Assembly (NCBI GenBank): GCA_937981555.1
Contig: CALJOK010000057.1
Location: 62,001 to 126,000, forward strand
Reading direction: 5' to 3'
DNA length: 64,000 nucleotides
Source of the DNA: an uncultured Saprospiraceae bacterium
GTDB lineage: Bacteria > Bacteroidota > Bacteroidia > Chitinophagales > Saprospiraceae
The notes below the pieces were generated by a model. The model saw only the letters and a program-made list of their open reading frames with translations, did not search any database and was not told the origin of the DNA. Positions 17,000-26,644 of the stretch are shown one piece after another (within the stretch, counting starts at the first letter, position 1; the number at the start of each line of letters is the position of its first letter). The position numbers were made by a program, and so were the translations under genes.

Positions 17000-18274
17000 T
17001 TATTTGAATTTCCAAAATGCGGTGTGAACAGTTGATTTTTTTCCTTCAGAAACTGTCCATGCGAAGATCAATTTATCTTCTGTTTTTTCTATCTGAGGAA
17101 AGCCGCTTCGTCTCGAAGTGTTTGATTTAGAGAGTGTTATGAGTTTAGGTTTTTCATCGCCTGAAGAAACTTGAGCTAATTTTATTTCTGCATTTTCTCC
17201 TACTTGTTCTAACCAACTAACCATAGCAAAATCATTAAACAACTCAATTCCAACTCTTCCCAAAGGATTGCCTTCATCAATTCTAATTGGTTTTTCAAAA
17301 CTTGTAATCTCATTGTTGTAAAATGAGACATTTACTTTTGGTTTTTCTTCAGCAGCTGTAAACCATGCGATGGCAATATCATCCTTATGATTAGCTAAGG
17401 CTGGTCCGTTGACAGGACAACCTGCAATTTTCCAATTATCAGCATGAACTAAAGATGGACTTGACCAACCCTCATTAGTTTTTTGGACAAAAGAAATATC
17501 TCGAATTTCATCCACAGAGCGATCTCGATAAGCGACTAAGCATTTGTTAGGGGTGACGACAGCAGCAGTTTGGCAGCAGTCGCAAATTCGATGGTCCAAT
17601 TCTTTTTCATCATAAAGTTTTCCTTCAATATTAAAAGTAGCGGTGCGTAAAGTCATCGCTCCACCTCCTCCGTGACCATGATCGTCATGTGAGTCGTGAG
17701 CAGTTTCTTCACCTTCCACTTTTGTAAAACGACCGTCCAACCATGCAGTAAATATTTTTCCATCATCCTGAGGGAGCATTGTTACAAAACCATGTTCGGC
17801 AGCGATACCATCAGTATGAATGATAAAAGACTCACTCCAAGTTTTTCCACCATCTTTAGATTGAGCAATGTGAACATCGTAATCATAAGTTCCTTCTGCT
17901 CGTTTTTGTAACCAATGAGCAGCCATGTGTTGGTCGTTGTTTTTGTAAACAACCAACGATGGAAAATCTGCCCAATTGACAAACCAATCTGAACCTCTAG
18001 CAATTTCGGTAGGAGCAGACCAAGCGTCATTTTCAATTTTGGAAAACATCAAAGCATCAGTTGTATCATTTACATATTCCACCCAACTCAAATAAACTTC
18101 TCCTTGCTCAGAAACAAAAAGATTAGGTTCCCCTCCTGAATCAACTGGACTTTTTAAATCACTCAATACAAAATTATCCAAGTCGATGGAAGGTTTTGAA
18201 CTACTTGAATCTTGTTGACATCCGAACTGTAAAAGTACTATCGTTATGGAAAAAAGGAAAACTATATTTTTCAT
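17000..18274 (-). CDS. BNR/sialidase-like beta-propeller lipoprotein in copper operon
   Basis: This 424-residue predicted lipoprotein (LLQFGC) has Asp-box-type repeats such as SKDGGKTWSESF and several propeller-blade patterns. Inserted in one blade is a His-rich loop, HDSHDDHGHGGGG, followed by ICDCCQTAAV. That Cys-Cys motif with His clusters is not needed by a sialidase and suggests metal binding. No sialidase catalytic set is evident, so glycosidase activity is unlikely. The gene is between the CusB-like adaptor (20 bases upstream) and the His-rich lipoprotein (30 bases downstream), so it is probably a periplasmic part of copper handling. This role is inference. Confidence 0.75.
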   Translation of the reverse strand: MKNIVFLFSITIVLLQFGCQQDSSSSKPSIDLDNFVLSDLKSPVDSGGEPNLFVSEQGEVYLSWVEYVNDTTDALMFSKIENDAWSAPTEIARGSDWFVNWADFPSLVVYKNNDQHMAAHWLQKRAEGTYDYDVHIAQSKDGGKTWSESFIIHTDGIAAEHGFVTMLPQDDGKIFTAWLDGRFTKVEGEETAHDSHDDHGHGGGGAMTLRTATFNIEGKLYDEKELDHRICDCCQTAAVVTPNKCLVAYRDRSVDEIRDISFVQKTNEGWSSPSLVHADNWKIAGCPVNGPALANHKDDIAIAWFTAAEEKPKVNVSFYNNEITSFEKPIRIDEGNPLGRVGIELFNDFAMVSWLEQVGENAEIKLAQVSSGDEKPKLITLSKSNTSRRSGFPQIEKTEDKLIFAWTVSEGKKSTVHTAFWKFK

Positions 18275-18294
18275 TTTGTCTGTTTTTGAAAAAA

Positions 18295-20061
18295 TTATTT
18301 AATGGAAAGAGTATCAGTCACTAATCCACATTTCATCATTTTATCTCCGAAATAAGGATTTCGAACTTCGTTGATATCACTAATCCAATCAGCTCCTTTG
18401 TTGTCAAAAGCCATCGGGCAAAATTGCACAAATAATTTATTTTTTGTACCAAAAGCAGTTATTGAGTTTATCATTGCATCTGACAAAAAATCAAATTGTT
18501 GGCGTTGAATTTCTACGTCATCAAGTGTAGTTATTTTTTTTCCATGTCCTTGAAGAGCGGCTAATTGTTGCATCCAATATTGATGAGCATCGCTCTTGAT
18601 TAAAGTCATATCTACATTTTCTAATTGCATTAAAAAAGTCGTTGCTGCTTCTTTTGCCACTTCTGCATTTGTCTCAACGAATGCATCTTTTAACAATAAA
18701 TATTTATCAGAAAGTGAACTCAACTGTGCTTTGAAGTTATCGGGTGTACCTTCCGTAAAGTCAGGAATGGCTGGCGTTCCAGCATTTTGAGGTTTAATAT
18801 TTACATTTTGATTCATCATTGATTTTTGATTATTCAATTGAGAAGCTGCATCAATTACGAATGCCCCATTAGTGACTACTTCATCACCAAGATTTAACCC
18901 TGCTTTGACTGCATAGAATTCCCCAAGACTTTCGCCTAGTGTAATTTCTTGGTATCGGAAACTAGGGACTTCAGTTTCTTGATCTTTGAGGTAAATGACG
19001 GATCTAGTGCCTGTCCACAGCACGGAAGTTTTAGGAACGGTGATCTTTGATTTGGATGAACTGGCAGTTTGTAACATTCCTTTTACAAACATTTCAGGTT
19101 TAAGAAATCCACCTCGATTGCTGACTTCAGTTCGGATGGCTACGGCTCTAGTCGCTGCATTTAAAATCGGATCGATGTAAGTAACTTTAGCCGAAAATGT
19201 TTTTCCAGGAACAGCAGGTGTCGTAAATTTGATGATATTGCCGACTCGAATATTAGACATATTTTCTTCATAGCCGTCAAATATTACCCACAACCTTTCG
19301 AGTCCAATTGTTTCAAAAAGCATACTTCCTTCTTGGATATAATCGCCGACAGATACTTTTTTATCCATGACGATTCCTCCCTCATCTGCATAAATATTCA
19401 TTAGACTTTGTACTTTGCCACTTTGCTCAATTTGGTCAATAGAGCTTTTAGGAATTTTCCAATAAGCTAATTTTTGTCGAGCAGCAGCGGCAAGATTAGG
19501 ACTGATATCTTTTAATTTTAAAGCCTCCAAAAGCTCTCGTTGTGCACTCACTAATTCAGGTGAATAAATGGTGGCAATTTTTTGACCTTTAGCAATTTTC
19601 TCACCGGTGAAGGTGACAAATAGTTTTTCAATTCGACCAGGTAAATGACTAACGATGCTTGCTGAGCGTCTTTCGTCAGGTTTGATTTTACCATTGAGCA
19701 TAATACTTTTGCCTCCACCTTTTGAAGAACCAATAATCGTCGTTTGTATATTTGAAATTTTTACAGCCTCTTCAGTCATTTGAAAAACCAAAGGATCGCT
19801 TGATGAATTTGTTTCCACAGGAATCAAATCCATTTCACAAATAGGACAAATACCCATTTCGTTTTGACGAATTTGAGGATGCATCGAGCAAGTGTAAATT
19901 GTTTCTTCAACTGCACTTGGTTCACTCATTTCTGCAGAATGATTGTGTCCTTCCATTTGATTAGCTGCTTCATTTTTATTTTTTCCAAAAACAAAATAAC
20001 CAATCCCAACTCCAATTGTTACTGCTAATAACAATACTATTACATTTTTTAAATTTTCCAT
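18295..20061 (-). CDS. cusB: CusB-like RND efflux adaptor with HMBD and DUF3347 domains
   Basis: This 588-residue periplasmic adaptor links the inner-membrane pump to the outer-membrane channel. The N-terminal membrane anchor (VIVLLLAVTIGVGIGYFVFG) is followed by a His-containing linker and a heavy-metal-binding domain, YTCSMHPQIRQNEMGICPIC. The barrel-sandwich and beta-barrel parts follow, with PGRIEKLFVTFTGEKIAKGQ and VSVGDYIQEGSMLFETIGL. The last 160 residues look like a DUF3347 domain, with FVQFCPMAFDNKGADW and NPYFGDKMMKCG. Substrate is probably Cu(I)/Ag(I). It lies 64 bases after the CusC-like gene. Confidence 0.92.
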   Translation of the reverse strand: MENLKNVIVLLLAVTIGVGIGYFVFGKNKNEAANQMEGHNHSAEMSEPSAVEETIYTCSMHPQIRQNEMGICPICEMDLIPVETNSSSDPLVFQMTEEAVKISNIQTTIIGSSKGGGKSIMLNGKIKPDERRSASIVSHLPGRIEKLFVTFTGEKIAKGQKIATIYSPELVSAQRELLEALKLKDISPNLAAAARQKLAYWKIPKSSIDQIEQSGKVQSLMNIYADEGGIVMDKKVSVGDYIQEGSMLFETIGLERLWVIFDGYEENMSNIRVGNIIKFTTPAVPGKTFSAKVTYIDPILNAATRAVAIRTEVSNRGGFLKPEMFVKGMLQTASSSKSKITVPKTSVLWTGTRSVIYLKDQETEVPSFRYQEITLGESLGEFYAVKAGLNLGDEVVTNGAFVIDAASQLNNQKSMMNQNVNIKPQNAGTPAIPDFTEGTPDNFKAQLSSLSDKYLLLKDAFVETNAEVAKEAATTFLMQLENVDMTLIKSDAHQYWMQQLAALQGHGKKITTLDDVEIQRQQFDFLSDAMINSITAFGTKNKLFVQFCPMAFDNKGADWISDINEVRNPYFGDKMMKCGLVTDTLSIK

Positions 20062-20125
20062 GTTTTTTTAAGTTTAAATTACCAACGAGAAAAATTAACC
20101 ATTCACCGTTAACAGTTCACCATTA

Positions 20126-21391
20126 TTAAAAAACTATTTTTTCAATTTTTGCTACAGCTAAATGACTCATCACAATGGCTTCCAAAATCATCACATCATA
20201 ATCCACCAAATCCATTTGCATTTGCAATAAATCTTCAAAACCATTTCCACTTGTACTGAAGTTTCCTTCCAGAATTTCGATAGCCGAACGAGTCAATCGT
20301 TTTTGTTTTTCATACAAATCAATTTTAATTTTAGCCGACTCATGTTCTGCTTTAGCTTGCTCAATCATCATAGAAAACTGACTGATGATTTCCTTTTTTT
20401 GATGATCGATGGCAATGATCTTTTGTTCCTCTTCTTGCGTTTTTGCTCGATATTGTTTGGTGTAGATAGGAAGACTAATTCTAGCTAATGCTATCTTCAT
20501 ATCACGACCATTTGCATCAAAACTAATGTTAGGATATTCCTGAACATAGGTCCATTGGAAACCGACTCCAAAAGATGGTTTTTTATTTAAATCATTGATC
20601 ATCAATGATTTGCTGGCTGCTTGTTGTTGGAGATTCAATTTTTGAATAATTGGATGAGGTTGATTTCCAACGATTGATAAATCACTCTTGTTAATAGGAA
20701 GTACTGCGAAATTAAGTGTCGATTTTATATCAATTGTTTGATTTAAATCGGATTGTAAAAGTTGATTGAAGGTAGTTAAAGGAGCAATTTTCTGATTTTC
20801 TAAAAGAGCTAATTCTGTCTTTATTTTTTCTTTCTTTAAATTGATTTTAACCACATTGATGGTGGAAGATTTGCCTGTTTCGATATTGGAAAGCGTTACA
20901 TCTTCTAGTCGATCTAAAAGTTGTAAGTTTATTGTTAAGTATTCTTTTTTCTTTTCCAATTCATAAATTTTTAACCAAGATTTTTTTAGTTGAAAAATAA
21001 TTTCCAAGGAAGCAATAGGTACATTCTTATTTTTCACTTCCGCTTTAGCGAGTGCTAGGTTTTTTTTCGCTTTCAATGTTCCGAACCAAGGGAATGATTG
21101 CATCGCTCCTAGATTAAATCTATTGATACCAGTATGCCCCTGCATTTTTGGCAACATGACACCTATATTTATTTCAGGATTTGGTAAAATATTGACTTGG
21201 TCGACTTTAGATAAAGCGACTAAATAATCTTGATGCAATGCTTTTAAATTTTCATTTTTTTCAGCCGCTTGGCTAATATATGATTCGAGTTCTGTCTGTG
21301 TAAAAGCATTGTTATGAAAAACTAAAAAAACGATTATCCAAATTAATTTATTGAAAGAAACCATATTTGAAATTTTATTTATTTTTTCCAT
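20126..21391 (-). CDS. cusC: TolC/CusC-like outer membrane efflux protein
   Basis: This 421-residue TolC-family protein forms the outer-membrane exit duct. The signal region includes LIWIIVFLVFHNNAFTQ; a start at the internal ATG (21364) would also give a signal peptide. The two halves have the usual pattern of long helices: LESYISQAAEKNENLKALHQDY, LPNPEINIGVMLP and MQSFPWFGTLKAKKNLALAKAE. It lies three bases after cusA, which implies translation coupling within one transcript. Confidence 0.88.
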   Translation of the reverse strand: MEKINKISNMVSFNKLIWIIVFLVFHNNAFTQTELESYISQAAEKNENLKALHQDYLVALSKVDQVNILPNPEINIGVMLPKMQGHTGINRFNLGAMQSFPWFGTLKAKKNLALAKAEVKNKNVPIASLEIIFQLKKSWLKIYELEKKKEYLTINLQLLDRLEDVTLSNIETGKSSTINVVKINLKKEKIKTELALLENQKIAPLTTFNQLLQSDLNQTIDIKSTLNFAVLPINKSDLSIVGNQPHPIIQKLNLQQQAASKSLMINDLNKKPSFGVGFQWTYVQEYPNISFDANGRDMKIALARISLPIYTKQYRAKTQEEEQKIIAIDHQKKEIISQFSMMIEQAKAEHESAKIKIDLYEKQKRLTRSAIEILEGNFSTSGNGFEDLLQMQMDLVDYDVMILEAIVMSHLAVAKIEKIVF

Positions 21392-21394
21392 TTT

Positions 21395-24300
21395 CTATTT
21401 TTTAAAATTATTGATTCGCCAATCCCACTCTTTCCACATCGAAAATAAAACAGGAACAGTAAACATCGTGATCACTTGAAATAACATTCCTCCAAATGAT
21501 GGAATAGCCATTGGCAACATAATATCCGATCCACGACCCGTCGAAGTCAAAATGGGAAGCAAGGCCAAAATAGTAGTTGCCGTCGTCATCATCGCAGGAC
21601 GAACTCTTCTTTTTCCACCTTCCACTACTGCATCTCTAATTTCTTGAATGGAATCAGGTTTATTTTTTTCGAAAGAATCTTTTAGAAAAGTTGCGACTAA
21701 AACACCATCATCTGTAGCGATTCCAAAGAGTGCCAAAAAGCCTACCCAAACAGCAACACTTAGATTAATAGTCTGAACTTGAAATAAGTCGCGCATATTT
21801 TTGCCAAAAAATTGGATGTCCAAAAATGCTGGATCAGCATACCAATCCAATAAAATAAATCCTCCCGCAAATGCAATAAATACTCCTGTGAAAACCATCA
21901 TCGAAATAAAGATGGAGCTAAACTGGAAGTATAAAATCAAGAAAATTAAAGCTAATGCCAATGGAATCACAATGGCTAACCGTTGATTAGCTCGAACCTG
22001 TTGTTCGTAATTTCCAGCAAAAGCATAACTCGTTCCCGCAGGAATTTTCAGGCTTCCTTTTTCGATTTTTTCTGCAAAAAGCCGTTTCGCATTTTTAACA
22101 ATTTCGACTTCGGAGTAACCATTTTCTTTATCGAACAAAACGTAGCCAACTAAGAAGCCATCTTCACTTTTGATGGATTGTGGACCACGTACAAAGTTTA
22201 TTTTTACTAATTCACCCAAAGGAATTTGTGCACCAGTAGGAGTGCCCACCAAAATACTTTTGATGACTTCTGGATTGTCTCGTAACTCTCTAGGGTAGCG
22301 CAATCGGATGGCATATCGTTCTCGACCTTCCACCGTTTCTGACATTTTCATTCCACCGATGGCCGCTTGAATATGATTTTGAACATCCAGTATGGTCAAG
22401 CCATATCGACTTATTACCTCTCGTTGAATGTCTAATTCCATGTAAGGTTTTCCTACAATCCGTTCCGCAAAAACAGCGGCATCTTTAACCCCATCCACTT
22501 CTTTTAATTCATTTTCTAACAATAATCCTACAGATTCGATAGTAGCTAAATCTGTTCCTTTTACTTTTATTCCCATGGGTGCTCGCATACCCGTTTGGAG
22601 CATGATGAGTCGAGTTTCGATGGGTTGCAATTTCGGAGCAGAGGTAACGCCAGGCAGTCTTGTTGCTTTAACTATTTCATCCCAAATGTCATTAGGTGAT
22701 TGAATCTCGTCTCGCCATTGTCGAAAGTATCGACCATTTCTGTCTTCGATGAGTTCGCCAATTTCGTCTCTAACATATTCATTTTTTTCATTGATCTTGA
22801 ATCGAATCCGATGACCGTTTTTATCCGTTTTGTATTCACTTTTATAATTAATAATATTCTCGTACATCGAGATTGGAGCAGGATCGAGCGGAGATTCTAC
22901 TCGACCTAATTTACCAACTACATTTTCAATTTCAGGAATGGCGGTGACTGCCATGTCTAGCATTCTGAGGTTTTTTAAATTCTCTTGCATGCCTGAGTGA
23001 GGCATAGAAGTAGGCATCAAAAGAAAACTTCCTTCGTTCAAGGCAGGCATGAATTCTTCTTCCGTTTGTTGGAAAGATTGATAGCCAAAAAATAGAATCA
23101 ATGCTGGAAAAATGAAAAACAAAAACTTGAATCGTAAACAGAAACTTAAGATGCTTTCATAGAAATATATCATCGTTTGGAAAAATAATAACAATGCAAT
23201 TACAATTATTCCAATGAAGAAAAAATTGGCCATCAAACTTTTATTAACTCCCAATGGCATCCATATTTGAGTTAAAAAATAAATGACGATGCCTGCGTAA
23301 ATAACATTTTTTAAAATATTAAACCAACGATAAGTACGACTCGAAGTATATTTTTTTACCAAAAGACTCAGTAGTCCAAGAGAGCCTATTGCAATGATTA
23401 CATTTCCAGAAATGGTATTTTTATAATAAAATAAAACGACTAACCCTGCTCCTAAAATAAGTAAGTTGATAATCCAGGTTCGCCAGTCTTGTCCAGTTTT
23501 ATTTTTTTTGCTTGAAAAAATTGAGTGGGCGAGTGGTGGTAAAATAGTGATGGCTACAATGATCGATGCGACTAAGGCAAAAGTTTTGGTGTAGGCGAGT
23601 GGTCTAAATAATTTACCTTCCGCAGCTTCCATGGTGAAAACAGGAATAAAACTAATGACTGTGGTTGCTACCGCTGTCAAAACTGCTGAAGCTACTTCTA
23701 TTGTCGCTTCATAAATTGAAGTCAAGGTACTTTCTTCAGGAGGTGCTTCTTCCAATCGCTTGACCATACTTTCTACCAAAACAATTCCCATGTCAACCAT
23801 TGTTCCAATTGCAATTGCAATTCCTGAGAGTGCCACAATGTTGGCATCAACTCCAAAGTATCGCATTGCAATAAAACACATCAAAACTGAAATAGGCAAA
23901 GTTCCTGCAATCAGAAGACTACTTTGGAAATTTAATAACATTAAGATTACAACTATAATCGTAATCAAAATTTCTAAAGTCAATCCTTCCTGCAACGTTC
24001 CCAAAGTCTCTTGAATCAATTGTGATCGATCATAAAATGGAATGATTTTCACTTGAGAAATTGTTCCATCCGCTAAGACTTTGCTAGGGAGACCAGCTTC
24101 AATTTCGTTGATTTTTTCTTTGACATTTTGAATTACATCCATTGGGTTTGAACCGTATCGAGCGACTACAACTCCACCTACGGCTTCTGCACCAGATTTA
24201 TCAATTGCACCTCGACGAGTGGCTGGTCCAATGTTGACCTTACCAATATCTCGAATTCGGACCGGCACGTTTTCATTAACAATGACAACACTTTCTTCTA

Positions 24301-25081
24301 TGTCAGAAATGCTTTCCACATAACCTAATCCTCGAACGAAATATTCTGCCAAGTTGATTTCGATGGTTTGCGCTCCTGCATCGAGATTGCTATTTTTGAG
24401 CGCACTCATTACTTGATTGAGATTAATTCCGTTAGCTTTCATTGCATCTGGATCAACATCAATTTGGTATTCTTTGACATAGCCACCAATAGAGGCAACT
24501 TCAGAAACTCCTTCTGCAGCATTCAATCCAAAGCGAACATAATAATCTTGAATAGAGCGTAACTCATGTAAATCCCAACCACCGGTCGGGTTATTTTCAG
24601 CGTCTCGTCCTTCTAAAGTGTACCAAAATATTTGCCCCAAACCAGTTGCATCTGGGCCCAACATTGGACTAGCATCTGAAGGCAAAGTATTTGGGGGAAG
24701 TGAATTTAGTTTTTCCAAAATCCGAGATCGGCTCCAATAAAATTCCGCATCTTCTTCAAAAATGAGATAGATACTGGAGAATCCAAACATGGAATTACTC
24801 CGCACACTTTTCACTTTTGGAATACCGAGCAAGGCGGTGGTCAAAGGATAGGTGATTTGATCTTCGACATTTTGAGGTGAGCGACCAGGCCATTTAGTAA
24901 AGACAATTTGCTGGTTTTCGCCAATGTCAGGAATAGCATCTACTGCAACGGAATCACGTGGTAATTGCGAAATTCCAAAATCAAATGGCGCGGTGACTAA
25001 TCCCCAGCCAACGAAAAGTACGAGTAGCAATACGGCTACCAATTTATTTTCTAGAAAAAATCTAATGGTTGATTTTAACAT
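21395..25081 (-). CDS. cusA: CusA-like heavy-metal efflux RND pump
   Basis: This 1228-residue inner-membrane proton/metal antiporter belongs to the heavy-metal RND family. Landmarks are the N-terminal FTKWPGRSPQNVEDQITYPLTTALLGIP, the membrane motif GIAIAIGTMVDMGIVLVE, FRPLAYTKTFALVAS, LNEGSFLLMPTSMPHSGM and the final GIATDDGVLVATFL. Met residues in SMPHSGM and LQTGMRAPMGIKV fit a Cu(I)/Ag(I) path. It is about 180 residues longer than E. coli CusA. One extra block holds four or so added hydrophobic segments between residues 520 and 660, and a second is a charged insertion near residues 745-785. It leads the efflux gene set. Confidence 0.93.
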   Translation of the reverse strand: MLKSTIRFFLENKLVAVLLLVLFVGWGLVTAPFDFGISQLPRDSVAVDAIPDIGENQQIVFTKWPGRSPQNVEDQITYPLTTALLGIPKVKSVRSNSMFGFSSIYLIFEEDAEFYWSRSRILEKLNSLPPNTLPSDASPMLGPDATGLGQIFWYTLEGRDAENNPTGGWDLHELRSIQDYYVRFGLNAAEGVSEVASIGGYVKEYQIDVDPDAMKANGINLNQVMSALKNSNLDAGAQTIEINLAEYFVRGLGYVESISDIEESVVIVNENVPVRIRDIGKVNIGPATRRGAIDKSGAEAVGGVVVARYGSNPMDVIQNVKEKINEIEAGLPSKVLADGTISQVKIIPFYDRSQLIQETLGTLQEGLTLEILITIIVVILMLLNFQSSLLIAGTLPISVLMCFIAMRYFGVDANIVALSGIAIAIGTMVDMGIVLVESMVKRLEEAPPEESTLTSIYEATIEVASAVLTAVATTVISFIPVFTMEAAEGKLFRPLAYTKTFALVASIIVAITILPPLAHSIFSSKKNKTGQDWRTWIINLLILGAGLVVLFYYKNTISGNVIIAIGSLGLLSLLVKKYTSSRTYRWFNILKNVIYAGIVIYFLTQIWMPLGVNKSLMANFFFIGIIVIALLLFFQTMIYFYESILSFCLRFKFLFFIFPALILFFGYQSFQQTEEEFMPALNEGSFLLMPTSMPHSGMQENLKNLRMLDMAVTAIPEIENVVGKLGRVESPLDPAPISMYENIINYKSEYKTDKNGHRIRFKINEKNEYVRDEIGELIEDRNGRYFRQWRDEIQSPNDIWDEIVKATRLPGVTSAPKLQPIETRLIMLQTGMRAPMGIKVKGTDLATIESVGLLLENELKEVDGVKDAAVFAERIVGKPYMELDIQREVISRYGLTILDVQNHIQAAIGGMKMSETVEGRERYAIRLRYPRELRDNPEVIKSILVGTPTGAQIPLGELVKINFVRGPQSIKSEDGFLVGYVLFDKENGYSEVEIVKNAKRLFAEKIEKGSLKIPAGTSYAFAGNYEQQVRANQRLAIVIPLALALIFLILYFQFSSIFISMMVFTGVFIAFAGGFILLDWYADPAFLDIQFFGKNMRDLFQVQTINLSVAVWVGFLALFGIATDDGVLVATFLKDSFEKNKPDSIQEIRDAVVEGGKRRVRPAMMTTATTILALLPILTSTGRGSDIMLPMAIPSFGGMLFQVITMFTVPVLFSMWKEWDWRINNFKK

Positions 25082-25196
25082 AATTAAATATTAACGAAGA
25101 ATGATGAACAGCAAATGGTTAACCACTTGACTGTATCAAAATAGGTGTAGCCCATTTTTCATTTTTGAAAGATGAGCACTCATTCATGTTAATATT

Positions 25197-25628
25197 TTAA
25201 ATAAGAAAAGCCTGCAATTCAGCGGTGTAATCGCAGACAATGAGTGGTGGTTTGTAATTGAAATAATCAGTTGATTTTTTATCAGCTGAAGGTAATTCAA
25301 TATTAAAAAGCGTAAATAAAATCGCAGTTAAAACCTTGATGTTCAAAGGCTTGAATGTAGTAGGAGCAGTTTGTTGGTCAAGGTCGAGTTGGTAAAAATC
25401 CGACTTACTTTCACAACATCCTTTTTTGCAAGACTTAATATTTTCGTCAGCAACTTTATGACAACTTTCTTTCTCTGCTTGAAGTTCACCACAAGTTTTT
25501 GCTTGACAAAAGAACTGCAGATCTTGCAATTGACTTTGGCAAAAATGCGTGCTTATTGAAAAACCAGAAGTACTGGTTAACAATAAAAATGCAAGGATAA
25601 TATGTAGTGATTTTTTTAACAAAGTCAT
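25197..25628 (-). CDS. HYC_CC_PP-family small Cys-rich protein
   Basis: This 143-residue protein has a signal peptide and the three-part pattern of the Bacteroidota HYC_CC_PP family: an H-x-C motif after the signal (STHFC, with Phe in place of Tyr), a CC pair (KKGCCESK), and YKPP near the C terminus. Four further Cys in CQSQLQDLQFFCQAKTC and CHK give it a metal- or disulphide-binding look. Such genes often sit beside copper efflux genes, as here (115 bases before cusA). Function is unknown. Confidence 0.75.
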   Translation of the reverse strand: MTLLKKSLHIILAFLLLTSTSGFSISTHFCQSQLQDLQFFCQAKTCGELQAEKESCHKVADENIKSCKKGCCESKSDFYQLDLDQQTAPTTFKPLNIKVLTAILFTLFNIELPSADKKSTDYFNYKPPLIVCDYTAELQAFLI

Positions 25629-25714
25629 TATTGAATTCTAACTAAAAACATTATTTCTTCAAAGTTAACGTTTTTTTCGAAATGAAGATTGTAATTATTG
25701 TCCCAGGGAAAACT

Positions 25715-26476
25715 TTATCTAGTAAAAACTAAATCTCGTTCGCTGCTCAATTCTTCATTATAGACATATCTGTCCATGTCGAAACCGATCAAGTGTTCAG
25801 GTTCTGTCAATTTATTTTTGATAATATAATTACACATCATACCTCTTGCCTTTTTTGCGAAAAAAGCAACGATTTTAAATTGCCCGTTTTTCTCTTCTTT
25901 GAAATGTACATTGTACAAATCGGCTTGCAATAATTTGGGTTGAACGGCTGAAAAATATTCTTTGGAGGCTAAATTGATAATCGCTTTTGCTTTTGATTTC
26001 TTGACATCCTTGTTGATGGTTTTGGTGATTTTGTCATCCCAAAATTGGTAGAGATTTTTGCCAGCATTATTTTGCAATTTCGTTCCCATCTCTAATCGAT
26101 AAGGTTGCATTAAATCTAATGGTCTGATCAAACCATAAAGTCCTGAAAGAATTCGCAAATGATCTTGAGCAAATGCTAAATCCGCATCATCAAAACTGTC
26201 TGCATCCAAACCTGTGTAAACATCTCCTCGAAAAGCTAAGATTGCTTGCTTTGCATTTTTTAGAGAAAAAGGTGTTTGGAAATTATGATAGCGTTCTACA
26301 TTAAGGTTGGCAATATTGTCGCTGACCTTCATTAAACTTTTGAGGTCGCTAGCTGATTTCTGTTTCAACACATCGATCAGTTCTTGACTTTCAGGGAGAA
26401 AACGAAGTTTCGTTTTTTTCTTTAAATCAGTTTTGTCAAAATCTAAAGTCTTGGCTGGCGAAATTAATAATAGCAT
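25715..26476 (-). CDS. yaaA: YaaA/DUF328 family peroxide stress protein
   Basis: This 253-residue protein has the family opening MLLLISPAKTLDFD and the conserved AFRGDVYTGLDADSF, LRILSGLYGLIRPLDLMQPYRLEMG and NLASKEYFSAV. In E. coli YaaA limits free iron and DNA damage under hydrogen peroxide. Length is normal. It sits alone, separated from the Cys-rich protein gene by 86 bases. Confidence 0.95.
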   Translation of the reverse strand: MLLLISPAKTLDFDKTDLKKKTKLRFLPESQELIDVLKQKSASDLKSLMKVSDNIANLNVERYHNFQTPFSLKNAKQAILAFRGDVYTGLDADSFDDADLAFAQDHLRILSGLYGLIRPLDLMQPYRLEMGTKLQNNAGKNLYQFWDDKITKTINKDVKKSKAKAIINLASKEYFSAVQPKLLQADLYNVHFKEEKNGQFKIVAFFAKKARGMMCNYIIKNKLTEPEHLIGFDMDRYVYNEELSSERDLVFTR

Positions 26477-26594
26477 ATTTTGTAAAAATTGTTTTTGTCA
26501 ATGTTGAAATTATAACAAGTGCAAAGTTGATAAGTTTAGGTTTCTTTTGGAAATTTTATTGAAAAAATATTACAAATAATATGTTGGACAAATA

Positions 26595-26629
26595 ACACGT
26601 AGTGTCAGCTAAAGCAGACCGCTACGTGT
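26595..26629. repeat. Palindromic hairpin between hd and yaaA
   Basis: ACACGTAG (26595-26602) pairs with CTACGTGT (26622-26629), and the inside (GTCAGC, TAAA, GCAGAC) pairs with one mismatch. It lies just after the HD gene stop on the minus strand and lacks a T tract. Confidence 0.55.
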
Positions 26630-26644
26630 CTTATATGTTTGGTG

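Noticed and set aside
17000-18274. True sialidase in the copper operon.
   Set aside because: Asp-box repeats are present but no catalytic set is seen, and His/Cys metal motifs plus the gene context point elsewhere.
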